64,000 nucleotides of DNA from Marivirga tractuosa DSM 4126 (GCF_000183425.1 NC_014759.1:3193001-3257000); one strand, 5' to 3'; positions 29,739 to 39,486 are shown, counted from the stretch's first letter. Numbers and translations are program-made. The notes: generated by a model from the sequence alone, not told the origin.

Positions 29739-31082
29739 ATGAAAACCATAGCAAAATTTGGATTGAGCCTATTATTGGCTTTTTCCGCACAACTTTCTTA
29801 TGCCCAATTTTCAGTTGAGGGACAAATAGTTCAGCGAGCTGAAGTACGGAATGGTGCAGGTCGCTTGATTGGTGTTGATCAAACACCTGCATCATTTATT
29901 GCTCATAGGGTTCGACTACAAACCAAATATGAGATGGAGGGCTTCACTTTCTATGCTAGCATTCAAGATGTGCGTACTTGGGGAAATGCTCCTCAAGTTA
30001 AAGCTTCGGATGGATTTTTGTCTTTGCATGAAGCATGGGCAGAAACTTCTTTGGGTGACTATTGGAAGATAAAGCTGGGAAGGCAAGAATTGAATTACGA
30101 TAATTTCCGATTTATTGGAAACCTGGATTGGGCTTTACAAGGAAGAGCCCATGATTTTGCATTGGTAAAATATGAAAAAGAGACCATGAAATTCCATTTT
30201 GGTGGAGGCTATAATCAGGATGCGCAAGGCTTAACTGGTAATCTTTTTCAAACGCCCAATCAGTACAAAGTGGCTCAAATGATGCGATATGAAAATAAAT
30301 GGGGAGATTTTCAGCTTTCTGCACTTTTATGGAATGATGGAAGGCAATTTATAAGCAGAGATTCTTTGGGTGCAGTGGTGGATAGTGATTTATACTACCG
30401 ACAGACTATTGGTTTACCAACCATAAAATACAAATTTGGGAATACTTTAATATCAGGCTTTTATTATCATCAGTTAGGGAAAGATCCTGTGGGCAGAAAT
30501 GTAAATGCTTATGATGTGAGTGCTCAACTCACTCAAACTTTAACTTCAAATGCAGATAAGGGGAGTAGTTTTAAAGCAACTTTAGGCTTTGAAATTCTAA
30601 GTGGAACCCCGTCAAATTCCGCTGCGGAAAATACTTCTTTCAGCCCCCTTTATGGAACTAACCATATTCATAATGGATATATGGACTTTTTTTATGTGGG
30701 GGGAAGATTTGGAGACAATGTTGGCCTACAAGACTATTATCTAAAAGGAAGATATCAGTTTAATTCAAATTTTTTCACACAACTTGATACACACGTTTTT
30801 TATGCAGATGCAGATGTAACAGGCTTTGGAGTAGGAGGCCCATCTATTACTCCTGCACCAATTAATTTTGATTCTTATCTTGGGACAGAATTAGATTTTT
30901 CTATTGCTTATATCCTAAATAGAGCTGTTTCTATTCAGGGTGGCTATAGCCAAATTTTTGCTTCAGAAACATTTGAATTTTTGCAGGGACAAACTGAATA
31001 TAAGAGCACTCAAAATTGGGCTTATGTGATGTTCATTTTTAGACCTACAATGAAAAACAGATTTATAGGAATACTACTCTAA
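29739..31082 (+). CDS. Outer-membrane porin, alginate-export-like beta-barrel
   Basis: A 447-residue protein with a signal peptide (1-22, SYAQF) and alternating beta strands rich in aromatic residues, resembling the alginate_exp family: RAEVRNG, RVRLQTKYEMEGFTFYASIQDVRTWG, LHEAWAETSLGDYWKIKLGRQELNYD. It ends in an aromatic-rich strand typical of barrels. Found between nrfA and ccsBA, it probably supplies a channel for nitrite, ammonium or another small solute; substrate inferred only from position. The stop overlaps the ccsBA start by one base. Confidence 0.85.
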   Translation: MKTIAKFGLSLLLAFSAQLSYAQFSVEGQIVQRAEVRNGAGRLIGVDQTPASFIAHRVRLQTKYEMEGFTFYASIQDVRTWGNAPQVKASDGFLSLHEAWAETSLGDYWKIKLGRQELNYDNFRFIGNLDWALQGRAHDFALVKYEKETMKFHFGGGYNQDAQGLTGNLFQTPNQYKVAQMMRYENKWGDFQLSALLWNDGRQFISRDSLGAVVDSDLYYRQTIGLPTIKYKFGNTLISGFYYHQLGKDPVGRNVNAYDVSAQLTQTLTSNADKGSSFKATLGFEILSGTPSNSAAENTSFSPLYGTNHIHNGYMDFFYVGGRFGDNVGLQDYYLKGRYQFNSNFFTQLDTHVFYADADVTGFGVGGPSITPAPINFDSYLGTELDFSIAYILNRAVSIQGGYSQIFASETFEFLQGQTEYKSTQNWAYVMFIFRPTMKNRFIGILL

Positions 31083-34000
31083 TGACTAAATTTTTTAAAA
31101 TAATACTTTCGACTAAGGTCACACTGGTTTTGCTTCTTGCTTTTGCAGGTGCTATGGCTGTGGCTACTTTTATTGAGAATGATTATGGAACAGAAACCGC
31201 TAGGGCAATGGTGTATGAGGCATGGTGGTTTGAACTCATCATTGCATGGATGGCCGTTAACTTTCTTGCACACATCAATAAATACAAACTTTTCAGCAAA
31301 GGAAAATGGCCGGTTGGCTTGTTTCATGTAGCCTTTGTAATTATCGTTTTGGGAGCAGGTATCACGCGCTATTTCGGTAAAGAAGGCATGATCCATATTC
31401 GTGAAAAGCAGGAAGAAAGTACTTTCTATACGAATGAACGCTATTTACAATTGGAAGCATTAGATCATGAAAAACCGCATCATTTTAATAAGAAATTAAC
31501 TTTTACTCCTAAAACATTCAGCCATTTTGAAACAGATGTAGAACTGGCCGGCAAGGATTTAAAAGTGAAAGTTGCTGATTACATTGCTGCTGGTAAGGAA
31601 AGTTTTATTGAAGGGGATCAAACCTATGTTTCACTTGCTGTAACTATGGGAGAAGGCAGAGAAGACTTTCTACTCAAAGAAGGTCAGCAAGTCAAACTGG
31701 AAAATATAGCAATTGCAACGAAAAAGGATACTCAAGCTGAAGTAAAGATATTCAAGGAAGAAGGTGAATGGCTGATTGAATCGGATAAACATTTAAGCAT
31801 AATGGAAATGTCCACGCAAAAAATGGGCACTTTGCATAAAAGTGAGAAAAAACCACTTCAATACATGAGCTTATATCAATGGGACGGAGGAGCATTTTTG
31901 GTAAAATCCATAAATGAAAATTCGGCCTTGAGTTATAAAACAGAAGAGGACGAAAAGAAAGCTGAGAATATGACAGATGTGGCTCATTTAGTGGTGGAAG
32001 ACACAAAAGGCAATAAGCTGACCGATGCATTTGTTCATGTTGTGAGCATTGAACCAGACTGGACAAAATTTGAGTATGAAGGTCAGGAATATGGCATTAC
32101 TTATGGTCCTAAAGCCATGAAACTTCCGTTTAGCTTATACCTTTCAGATTTTCAATTGGAACGTTATCCTGGAAGTCGAAGCCCTGCCAGTTATGCCAGC
32201 GAAGTAGAAGTGAGAGACGGGGAAAATAGTTTTCCTTTTCGGATTTTTATGAATAATGTGCTGGATCATGCAGGCTATCGCTTTTATCAGGCATCTTATG
32301 ATACTGACGAAAAAGGAACGGTACTTTCCATCAATCAGGACAGACCAGGAACCTACATTACCTATTTGGGCTATACATTATTAACCTTAGGTATGCTCTT
32401 GACCCTTTTTGCAAAAGGTAGTCGTTTTTCCTTGCTCAATAAAAAGCTTAGCAGAATGCACAACCATAATACGTCTAAAATAAGCCAGAAATCTACGCTG
32501 ATTTTAGCCTTACTTTGCTTTAGCTTTTTAGGATTACAAGCACAAGATAAATCAGCCATTGAGCATTCTGTGGTGCCCAAAGAAAAGGCCGATGAATATG
32601 GAAAACTGATTGTTCAGGATATGGATGGGCGAATGAAACCGCTCAATACCCTGGCACATGAAATCGTGCGCAAGCTTAGCGGCAAAACATATATGCCAAT
32701 CCCATTAGAGAATGAGACTGTAAAGTTAAGTCCGGAACAATTTATACTCGCTGTACAGCTTGACCCTATCACCTATGGCAATTTGCCTTTGATAAAGATT
32801 GATAAGGAGAAATCACTGGAAGCTTTCAAAGCTTTGGGAATAGAGCCGACAGGTCGATTAAGTTTTAGGCAGTTTCTCGCAGATGATGGAGCTTATAAAT
32901 TAAACCATTTAGTGGAAACAGCTAATAAGCTAAAACCTTCAGAGCGAAATGAAGGCCACAAGGAGTTGTTGAAAACCGATGAGCGTTTCAACATATTTTA
33001 CGCCTTGCTTTCAGGGGATTTCTTACGACTTTTTCCATTAGAGGGTGAAGAAAATAATACATGGTTCACTAAAAATCAGTTCGATCAGGGCTTTGGTGAA
33101 GAAGACGGACGATTTGTGAAAGATATCATTCCTCTTTATCTGCAAAATCTGGATAAAGGGATTAAAGAAGGAGATTGGACTGGAGCTGATGAAGCTTTGG
33201 GCTATTTAAGTCTTTATCAGGAAAAAATAGGTGAGGAGGTTTATCCTTCCGAAATGGAAATTAAAGGTGAGCTACTTTATACTGAATTGAATTTGGGAAG
33301 CCGATTATTTGGTCCTTTTTGGCTCATTGGTATAATTATGCTGGTTTTTGCTATTCTTTACCTCTTTTATGATAATAAATTCCTTAGAATTGGATGGAAA
33401 GTAGGCACTGTTTTAAGTTGGTTAGGATTATTGGTTTTCACTTTTCATTTAGGGTTAAGATGGTATATAGCCAAGCACCCGCCATGGAGCGATGGCTTTG
33501 AAATGCTAGTTTTTGTAGCCTGGGGTGTTTTGTTCTTTGGCTTATTGTTCTCTAGAAAATCGCGCTTTACCTTGCCTTTGGGATTACTTTTTTCAGGCAC
33601 ACTCTTATTTGTTGGCTTTCTGGACTGGCTAAATCCTGAAATCACCAATCTGATGCCAGTACTAAATTCATATTGGCTGAAAATTCATGTGGCTATTATT
33701 GTCAGTGGGTATGCACCTTTAGCATTGGCAGCCATAATTGCACTTTTAAGTTTAATACTCTTGATATTCAAACCAAAAAATCCTACTAATCAATGGTGGA
33801 AGAGCATGGAAGAATTAACCATTGTAAATGAAATGTCAATTACAATTGGCTTATTTTTATTAGCGGTTGGGACATTCTTGGGAGGTGTTTGGGCTAATGA
33901 AAGTTGGGGCAGATACTGGGCTTGGGACCCAAAAGAAACTTGGGCACTGATTTCTGTGATTGTTTATGCCATTGTGCTGCATATTAGGTTAATTCCGAAT

Positions 34001-34237
34001 TTAAGAGATTACTTGATTTTTAACTTAGCTAGTTTGTGGGCTTTTTCTTCCATCATCATGACATCCTTTGGAGTAAATTACTATTTATCAGGATTGCATT
34101 CCTATGCAAAAGGAGACCCTGTTCCAATTCCAGGCTGGGTATATTGGGTTGTCGGAACATTACTAGTTATCTCCGTTGGAGCTATTATAAGAAATAAGCA
34201 AATGAGATCTCAGGAGAAGTTGAATGTGACTACTTAG
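31082..34237 (+). CDS. ccsBA: Fused cytochrome c synthase CcsBA (System II)
   Basis: A 1051-residue fusion. The ResB/CcsB part (about 1-460) has membrane helices near 10-30, 45-65, 80-100 and a later one near 430-455 around a large periplasmic domain. The middle (about 480-740) is periplasmic after a signal-like helix. The CcsA part (about 740-1051) has the heme-handling WWD motif WGRYWAWDPKETWAL near 942 and flanking His residues (WYIAKHPPWSDGFEML near 800, KIHVAI near 870). It exports heme and attaches it to apocytochromes, serving NrfA, NrfH, NorC and the oxidase cytochromes encoded nearby. Fusion is usual in Bacteroidota and epsilonproteobacteria. Confidence 0.95.
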   Translation: MTKFFKIILSTKVTLVLLLAFAGAMAVATFIENDYGTETARAMVYEAWWFELIIAWMAVNFLAHINKYKLFSKGKWPVGLFHVAFVIIVLGAGITRYFGKEGMIHIREKQEESTFYTNERYLQLEALDHEKPHHFNKKLTFTPKTFSHFETDVELAGKDLKVKVADYIAAGKESFIEGDQTYVSLAVTMGEGREDFLLKEGQQVKLENIAIATKKDTQAEVKIFKEEGEWLIESDKHLSIMEMSTQKMGTLHKSEKKPLQYMSLYQWDGGAFLVKSINENSALSYKTEEDEKKAENMTDVAHLVVEDTKGNKLTDAFVHVVSIEPDWTKFEYEGQEYGITYGPKAMKLPFSLYLSDFQLERYPGSRSPASYASEVEVRDGENSFPFRIFMNNVLDHAGYRFYQASYDTDEKGTVLSINQDRPGTYITYLGYTLLTLGMLLTLFAKGSRFSLLNKKLSRMHNHNTSKISQKSTLILALLCFSFLGLQAQDKSAIEHSVVPKEKADEYGKLIVQDMDGRMKPLNTLAHEIVRKLSGKTYMPIPLENETVKLSPEQFILAVQLDPITYGNLPLIKIDKEKSLEAFKALGIEPTGRLSFRQFLADDGAYKLNHLVETANKLKPSERNEGHKELLKTDERFNIFYALLSGDFLRLFPLEGEENNTWFTKNQFDQGFGEEDGRFVKDIIPLYLQNLDKGIKEGDWTGADEALGYLSLYQEKIGEEVYPSEMEIKGELLYTELNLGSRLFGPFWLIGIIMLVFAILYLFYDNKFLRIGWKVGTVLSWLGLLVFTFHLGLRWYIAKHPPWSDGFEMLVFVAWGVLFFGLLFSRKSRFTLPLGLLFSGTLLFVGFLDWLNPEITNLMPVLNSYWLKIHVAIIVSGYAPLALAAIIALLSLILLIFKPKNPTNQWWKSMEELTIVNEMSITIGLFLLAVGTFLGGVWANESWGRYWAWDPKETWALISVIVYAIVLHIRLIPNLRDYLIFNLASLWAFSSIIMTSFGVNYYLSGLHSYAKGDPVPIPGWVYWVVGTLLVISVGAIIRNKQMRSQEKLNVTT

Positions 34238-34742
34238 ATGTTGACCCGATGTATATGGCAGTATATTGCACATTTGATTGAGCAATTTTAATAATAATTG
34301 TTAAATGTGTTGTGCATTTAGTATGTATTGGCTTTCCATTGTAAATTCACTTTTGGTCCGACCTAAATGACATTAAGGATATTATTGTACTTCAGGATAC
34401 TCTTGATAAATACCTCGAAATCTCTAAACCAAACATAATTTGCCTTATCCTCGTTTTTCTAAATGTTTTTATTTTACAAGAGAACCCTCCCTTAGGCATT
34501 TAATTTTTACAAATGCCTGACATAGTAGTTTAATAGTTCATTACCAAAAATAAATAGAATCCGCCCGAGTCGGTAGTAGTTTCCACTAGCGAGACGCTAG
34601 CGGAAGGAAATTATTTTTCAATGGCGGTTTCCATTCATTATTGAACTCTCTAATGCTCGTGTAAAAGTATTAATCTAGGGTAGTATTTTTGAAATCAATG
34701 ATTTTCGGTACGATCTGAGAAGCTCGTACCACTTAGTCAAAT
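34238..34742. other. 505-base convergent region full of hairpins
   Basis: No gene seen. Structured elements: TGCAC ... GTGCA with nested CACATTT/AAATGTG and CAATT/AATTG (34267-34316); AGGCATTT-N9-AAATGCCT (34494-34518); TTCC-A-CTAGCG-AGA-CGCTAG-C-GGAA (34581-34605), inside a GC-rich patch; GGTACGA-N10-TCGTACC (34707-34730), just after norF. It separates ccsBA from the end of the opposing nor operon, so some of these are probably terminators. Confidence 0.6.
34267..34316 (+). terminator. Long stem-loop after ccsBA
   Basis: Pairs TGCAC/GTGCA, CACATTT/AAATGTG (with overlap) and an inner CAATT/AATTG; starts 29 bases after the ccsBA stop. No clean T tract, so termination is a guess from position. 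Confidence 0.4.
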
Positions 34743-34997
34743 CTAAATCTGAACCCCTCCAAAAACCCCTACAATTAAGGCTGTTACTACGGCTAGTAGG
34801 ATAACACTGAATTTCCAAATGCCATGCGCTCTGCGCAATTCCATATATTCCATTACCACCAAAATAAATTTGAATACTGCAAGAGTCATTACAATTCCTG
34901 CCGGAATCCATGCCTGAGCCATTTCAATACCCGAAACATAAGCACTCACAACGGTTAATATTATCAAAATGAGGTAAATCAAAATCAATCTTTTCAT
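34743..34997 (-). CDS. norF: Cytochrome oxidase subunit IV-like protein (NorF-like)
   Basis: An 84-residue protein with three membrane helices (2-20, 29-48, 62-81) of the prokaryotic cytochrome c oxidase subunit IV family: AWIPAGIVMTLAVFKFILVVMEYMELRRAHGIWK. Downstream of norE at the end of the nor operon it matches the place and size of NorF, which supports NO reductase activity in denitrifiers. Symbol assigned by context. Confidence 0.75.
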   Translation of the reverse strand: MKRLILIYLILIILTVVSAYVSGIEMAQAWIPAGIVMTLAVFKFILVVMEYMELRRAHGIWKFSVILLAVVTALIVGVFGGVQI

Positions 34998-35052
34998 TTA
35001 TTAAAAATTTGAAGTTTCAATCATTAAAAAACTAAGTAAATTACATTTCCAC

Positions 35053-35074
35053 GTTTGGGTGTTCTCACCCAAAC
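35053..35074. terminator. Perfect hairpin between norE and norF
   Basis: GTTTGGGTG-TTCT-CACCCAAAC, 9-bp stem with a 4-nt loop. On the minus strand it is followed by CGTGGAAATG with no U tract; on the plus strand by TTTTAC. Likely an RNA-stabilising or processing element between norE and norF. Confidence 0.5.
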
Positions 35075-35108
35075 TTTTACATTAAAGCCCATTGATATCT
35101 CACAGAAA

Positions 35109-35132
35109 CTTGAAGGTGATAACACCTTCAAG
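35109..35132. terminator. Second perfect hairpin between norE and norF
   Basis: CTTGAAGGTG-ATAA-CACCTTCAAG, 10-bp stem with a 4-nt loop, 34 bases from the first hairpin. Two such strong stems in a 193-base gap inside an operon are unusual. Confidence 0.5.
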
Positions 35133-35190
35133 GGGGAGTGTTTAATAGAATAATCAATTGTTTCACATTAATTTTTTATTATTTCAATTA

Positions 35191-35790
35191 TTAAAAAACC
35201 AGATATAGAGCTGGGAAAATCAGCAGCCATATTAAATCACACATATGCCAAAAAGCACCTCCTGATTCAATATCCTCTATTTTAAAGGCTTTCTTATTAT
35301 TAGTTATTTTCACGAGAATTAAGCTGAGAATTACTAAACCTACTATCACATGAATGAAATGGAAGCCTGTTAACAACCAGTAAAAGGTGAAGAACATATT
35401 TTCCTCCACCCCAAGGCCCACATTAAGTTTTTCTTCATATTCAAACCACTTAATGAACAAAAAGGCAGAGCCGATCAAAATAGTAGCAAGCATGGAATAG
35501 ATGCCGTTTTTGATATTCTCTTTTTTAAAGAAATGAACTGCTGCCGCCATGAAAAATCCACTTGTTAATAATACAATGGTGTTAATACCTCCCAGCGTTT
35601 TGTTTAATACGGCAGTTGATTGTGCAAATAACTCAGGCTCTTGAAATCTGTAATATATAAGACCTGCTAGCGCTAGTCCAAAAGTAAAAAGTTCTAGTAA
35701 AATCAAAATCCAAAGCAAGATTCCTCCTGGAGGTGATGATATTGCTTTATAGTTCACTTTATTCTGCTGAATTCTTGTTGTTAGCTCCAT
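35191..35790 (-). CDS. norE: Cytochrome oxidase subunit III-like protein NorE
   Basis: A 199-residue membrane protein with five helices, heme-copper oxidase subunit III family: SSPPGGILLWILILLELFTFGLALAG, TSGFFMAAAVHFFKKEN, FYWLLTGFHFIHVIVGLVIL and the C-terminal GGAFWHMCDLIWLLIFPALYLVF. NorE accompanies NorCBQD and is thought to aid NO reductase assembly or stability. It overlaps the upstream HHE/PAS gene by 10 bases. Confidence 0.88.
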   Translation of the reverse strand: MELTTRIQQNKVNYKAISSPPGGILLWILILLELFTFGLALAGLIYYRFQEPELFAQSTAVLNKTLGGINTIVLLTSGFFMAAAVHFFKKENIKNGIYSMLATILIGSAFLFIKWFEYEEKLNVGLGVEENMFFTFYWLLTGFHFIHVIVGLVILSLILVKITNNKKAFKIEDIESGGAFWHMCDLIWLLIFPALYLVF

Positions 35791-36746
35791 TCCAATAATC
35801 TTTTTTCTCCTTCAATATCTTTTATGTCTGTAATGTCTTGTGACATTTCTACTACACCTTTGTAATTCTTCTGATCGTCCAGAACAGCGAAGTATCTGAT
35901 GTAGATTAAGCGTCCTTTGAAATTAATCCAGAAAGAAGCCTCACTCTTACTACCAGCTCTGAAAGCCTCCAAAATTTGTAGGACTTTCCCTACACTTTTC
36001 GGGGGATGGCAAAATTTAACTTCTCTGCCGATAATGCCCGCACTTCTAGGAAATACTCGCTCTTCACCTCTGTTATAGAAAATCACCTTGTCATTTTCAT
36101 CCACATAGGTGATGTCAACGGGAATGGTTCTGAAAAGCAAATTAACTTGCTCCACCGTCATGTAGCCCTCGTCATAATGGGCACTTTTTTCATCTAGAAA
36201 AGTGAGATCTTTGGCTTGTTCATCCTTGGATGGGTGCACATATTCTGGTGTTTCTTTAGGGGAAGGTTCACATTCGGGCATCCAGCCAATTTCCACCTCT
36301 CCTTTTTCCATTTGTCTCCAATCTTGTTCTTCCAATATTTGGAGCGCATTAGGAAATAAAACAGTTTGCTCTACTGCCATCAAATTATTGATGCCATCTA
36401 ACAGATAGTGAATATTTTGATCAATTTTTTCGAATTCTCTTTCCTCAAAGGATTTTCTCAATAGTCTAATTTGATCTCTTAAATTATCATGAAAGGACCA
36501 CATGTTTTGAGACGGGCCGTTCCATCCTCTTTTTTCCAGATAAGGAAAAAGTTGGTTTTCTTTACGCTCAAACCTTTTGTCTATAGTGGTCAATTTGTTG
36601 AAGAGATTGAAAAACACTTGCGGCTCCTCTGAAGCCTTTACTGTTCTTAATTCCCAGATGATATTTTGTATTAAGTCAATCTCTTTTATATAATGATTAA
36701 GCGGATGCCATTCGGGCAATTTTGCTATTTCTTCAGGTATTTGCAT
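35781..36746 (-). CDS. DUF438-type protein with hemerythrin-like and PAS domains
   Basis: A 321-residue soluble protein. Residues 10-165 form a helical bundle with spaced His/Glu (EWHPLNHYIKEID, RFERKENQLFPYLEKRGW, WSFHDNLRDQ, EQTVLFPNAL) like a hemerythrin/HHE-type diiron domain; 205-310 form a PAS domain with the DUF438 signature FCHPPKSVGKVLQILEAFRAGSKSEASFWINF. It is sandwiched between norD (2-base gap) and norE (10-base overlap). It has no kinase or DNA-binding part, so it may sense NO or act in iron delivery or repair for the NorB FeB site. That role is inference. Confidence 0.85.
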   Translation of the reverse strand: MQIPEEIAKLPEWHPLNHYIKEIDLIQNIIWELRTVKASEEPQVFFNLFNKLTTIDKRFERKENQLFPYLEKRGWNGPSQNMWSFHDNLRDQIRLLRKSFEEREFEKIDQNIHYLLDGINNLMAVEQTVLFPNALQILEEQDWRQMEKGEVEIGWMPECEPSPKETPEYVHPSKDEQAKDLTFLDEKSAHYDEGYMTVEQVNLLFRTIPVDITYVDENDKVIFYNRGEERVFPRSAGIIGREVKFCHPPKSVGKVLQILEAFRAGSKSEASFWINFKGRLIYIRYFAVLDDQKNYKGVVEMSQDITDIKDIEGEKRLLEWS

Positions 36747-36748
36747 AA

Positions 36749-38512
36749 CTATTGATTTTTAATTTTTGTATATAATTTCACTAAAGAGTGAATCAAATCA
36801 TCTGGCTTGGAAAGAATCTGATAATGGTTTTGTCCAAACATCTGAGGTAAATAATATTTGGCTTGCGATTCTATGGCTATTGCATAGGAGTTAATATTAT
36901 TTTGGTTGAATTCTTTCAGGGCTTGCTTCACATCCTGCACACCATATTTTCCCTCATATCTGTCATAATCATTTGGCTTACCGTCACTGAGTAGAATCAC
37001 CCATTTATTCTGGCTTTCCCTGCTTTGCAGTCTGGTGCCAGCATGCCGAAGCGCAGTTCCAATTCGAGTGTAGCCGCTTGGTGCAATTGCTCCCACTTTA
37101 TAGCGGGCATTTGACCATTTTTCATCAAAATCTTTAATTGTAAGGTAGCTAGAATGATTTCTGGTTTTGGAATAGAAGCCATCAATGCAGAAATCAATGT
37201 TAAACTCATTCAATATTTCTCCAAAAAGAATAGAGACCTCCTTTTCAACATCCAATACTTTTCTATTATTGACATAGCTATCGCTTGAAAGGCTTAAATC
37301 CAACAATAATGTTAAGGAAAGGTCTTTTTCTTTTTTCCTGTTGTCAACATAGATATTCTCATCAGGCGATTTTTTGGCTTGAATATCAGTATAGAAATCC
37401 ACCAAAGCATCAAGGTCAAAATTGCCTCCTGAAGTAAGCCTCTTTTGTTGTCGGGCTTTGTTGTTAATGGATGCGACCATCTTTCTTAAAGAATTCAATA
37501 CACTTTTATTCTTCTGGATGGTATTTTGATAATAATGAATATCTGTTTCCTTCAAAAAATCAGGAAATAGTTTACAAAAATCCCTTTTATAGCTATTGGT
37601 TTTAAAATTCCATTCATCATAAGGAATATAAAAGGAATCACTCTCTTTTTCCGCACTTTCAGCTATGGTAGTTTGCTCTACGAAATCTGCCTGATAGACA
37701 GAATGAACGGCTTCATCAACCCGTACCGTTTGTCGCATTTTAAGTTCTTCCAATGCGTCTTGATGCTTTTCTAACTCATCTGATCCATCAAAATCTCGCC
37801 ATACGCCATCATGCTCCTCTGCAGTTTCTACTTTTTCAAAATTGTGTAGAAGCACATAATCTTCCTGTTGCTTTTTGTCTATGGTGAGACTTTTAATCTC
37901 TTCTACTGCCTTGGTTTTTATGATGGTATCTGCCTTATCTTGGGCTTGGTGCAATTTGTTGTCAAAGTTCTCTAGTTTGTCAGGATCTTGCTCGTTTTTA
38001 TGTGGCTTCATCCATTTGCCATAAAGCATGTGAAAGACTAGCGGTTGATTAGCTTCAGACTTGTCCTTAAAAAACTGGTAAAAATTAGCGTGTAATTCTT
38101 CTGCTATTGGAAATTCTGCAAAAAGCTCCGGCAAAATCTCTTCTGCACTTTGAGCGGCCATTTTCCTTGAAAGTAGAAGGTCATCTTCAGGATATTCCCA
38201 ATTGATATTTTTTTCCTTTTGAACACATAAATAGATGAGTCTGAAAAAATAGAAAGAGAGATTTTCTTCTTTAGTCGATAATTCTGAAAAACTGATAGGT
38301 AGAAAGAAATTATTGCCCTTCCAGCCTCCCTCAGCTTCGGCAGGGTAGATTTCTATAGCACTTCCGGTGATAGCACGTGCTAGTAAAGTAAGCCTAGGTT
38401 TAATTTCATCCAGACTTACTTTTTGAGGAAGCTGCTCATTCTCTTTTGCTTTCTTATTTTTGAAGTATTTGGCTACCTTACCAAATATCCATTCATCCGG
38501 CTCAAATCCCAT
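36749..38512 (-). CDS. norD: NO reductase activation protein NorD (VWA domain)
   Basis: A 587-residue cytoplasmic protein. The C-terminal von Willebrand A domain (about 390-587) has a MIDAS motif DLSLSSDS, TRIGTALRHAG and LLSDGKPNDYD. The N-terminal part is helical and charged. NorD works with the AAA ATPase NorQ to insert iron into the NorB active site. It is downstream of norQ with a 68-base gap. Confidence 0.92.
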   Translation of the reverse strand: MGFEPDEWIFGKVAKYFKNKKAKENEQLPQKVSLDEIKPRLTLLARAITGSAIEIYPAEAEGGWKGNNFFLPISFSELSTKEENLSFYFFRLIYLCVQKEKNINWEYPEDDLLLSRKMAAQSAEEILPELFAEFPIAEELHANFYQFFKDKSEANQPLVFHMLYGKWMKPHKNEQDPDKLENFDNKLHQAQDKADTIIKTKAVEEIKSLTIDKKQQEDYVLLHNFEKVETAEEHDGVWRDFDGSDELEKHQDALEELKMRQTVRVDEAVHSVYQADFVEQTTIAESAEKESDSFYIPYDEWNFKTNSYKRDFCKLFPDFLKETDIHYYQNTIQKNKSVLNSLRKMVASINNKARQQKRLTSGGNFDLDALVDFYTDIQAKKSPDENIYVDNRKKEKDLSLTLLLDLSLSSDSYVNNRKVLDVEKEVSILFGEILNEFNIDFCIDGFYSKTRNHSSYLTIKDFDEKWSNARYKVGAIAPSGYTRIGTALRHAGTRLQSRESQNKWVILLSDGKPNDYDRYEGKYGVQDVKQALKEFNQNNINSYAIAIESQAKYYLPQMFGQNHYQILSKPDDLIHSLVKLYTKIKNQ

Positions 38513-38580
38513 GTCTTAAAATTTTAGAATGATCTATTTTGAATTACTCCATCAGTAGTTCAGTAAAGAATTTTGGGTGA

Positions 38581-39357
38581 TTAAATCATTAAATCACATA
38601 GGTCTCTTAGTGATGTTGTAGTATGTTCATCATCAGAAAGTGGCTCTACTACCGCCACATGCATACTTTGTCTTTTCGCCAAACCACTCTTAATCAGAAT
38701 AGAGGCGTCAACCAATAGTCTCGTTGAAACTGTTTCTGCCAAGCCTAATTCAGTCAGATTTCTGATTTTATTGCCGATGTTTACTATTTTCTTGGCATTG
38801 CTGTGGTCAATTCCACTTTCATTTTCCAAAATCATCATTTCAATATCCGCTTTAGGATAATCAAATGAGAGAGCAATAAATCGTTGTCTAGTGGAAGGCT
38901 TTAGTTCTTTATAACCTTTTTGATAACCTGGGTTATAAGAGGCTACCAGCATAAAATTTGGATCTGCTTTAATCGTTTCTCCCAATTTATCAATAAAAAG
39001 TTCACGTCTGTGGTCGGTCAAGGAGTGGATAGCCACAATTACATCTGGTCGGGCTTCTGCTACTTCATCCAGATATAGAATAGCACCTTCTTTCACTGCT
39101 TTCGAAAGTGGACCATCTATCCAAACGGTTTCAGCTCCTTTGATAATATACCTACCAATTAAATCTGTTGCTGATGTTTCCTCATGACAGCAAACTGTAA
39201 TCAACTTTTGCTGAAGTTGTTCTGCCATGTATTCCACAAATCTCGATTTGCCACTTCCAGTAGGTCCTTTTAGCAAGAGCGGGATTTTGTTTTTAAAGCT
39301 ATGTTCAAAAACTTCCTTTTCATTATTTATTTCCTGATAAAAAATTGAATTTTCCAT
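38581..39357 (-). CDS. norQ: NO reductase activation ATPase NorQ (MoxR family)
   Basis: A 258-residue MoxR-type AAA+ ATPase. Walker A GPTGSGKSRFVEYMA (about 31-45), Walker B GAILYLDEVAEARPDV (about 92-107), SYNPGYQKGYKELKPSTRQRF (sensor 1 and arginine finger region). It partners with NorD to activate NO reductase. It sits 140 bases downstream of norB, a gap containing a GC-rich bulged hairpin. Confidence 0.94.
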   Translation of the reverse strand: MENSIFYQEINNEKEVFEHSFKNKIPLLLKGPTGSGKSRFVEYMAEQLQQKLITVCCHEETSATDLIGRYIIKGAETVWIDGPLSKAVKEGAILYLDEVAEARPDVIVAIHSLTDHRRELFIDKLGETIKADPNFMLVASYNPGYQKGYKELKPSTRQRFIALSFDYPKADIEMMILENESGIDHSNAKKIVNIGNKIRNLTELGLAETVSTRLLVDASILIKSGLAKRQSMHVAVVEPLSDDEHTTTSLRDLCDLMI

Positions 39358-39416
39358 CTTTTAAGTGTTTAAAGTGTTGAAGCAAAGAATTAATTTGTCT
39401 TATCAAGCGAAAATGA

Positions 39417-39486
39417 AAGGGCGGAGACTTTTTTGAGATTTTACATCACAAAAATGACAAGCAAACTCCGCGCCTTACAACCATCA
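39417..39486. other. GC-rich long-range stem between norB and norQ
   Basis: AAGG-GCGGAG at 39417-39426 can pair with CTCCGC-G-CCTT at 39476-39486 with one bulged base, enclosing about 49 bases. It stands out against the AT-rich surroundings and may mark an mRNA end after norB. Confidence 0.4.

Noticed and set aside
34675..34911. 78-residue minus-strand frame overlapping norF
   Set aside because: Its sequence matches no family and it is an alternative frame of norF and its terminator region.
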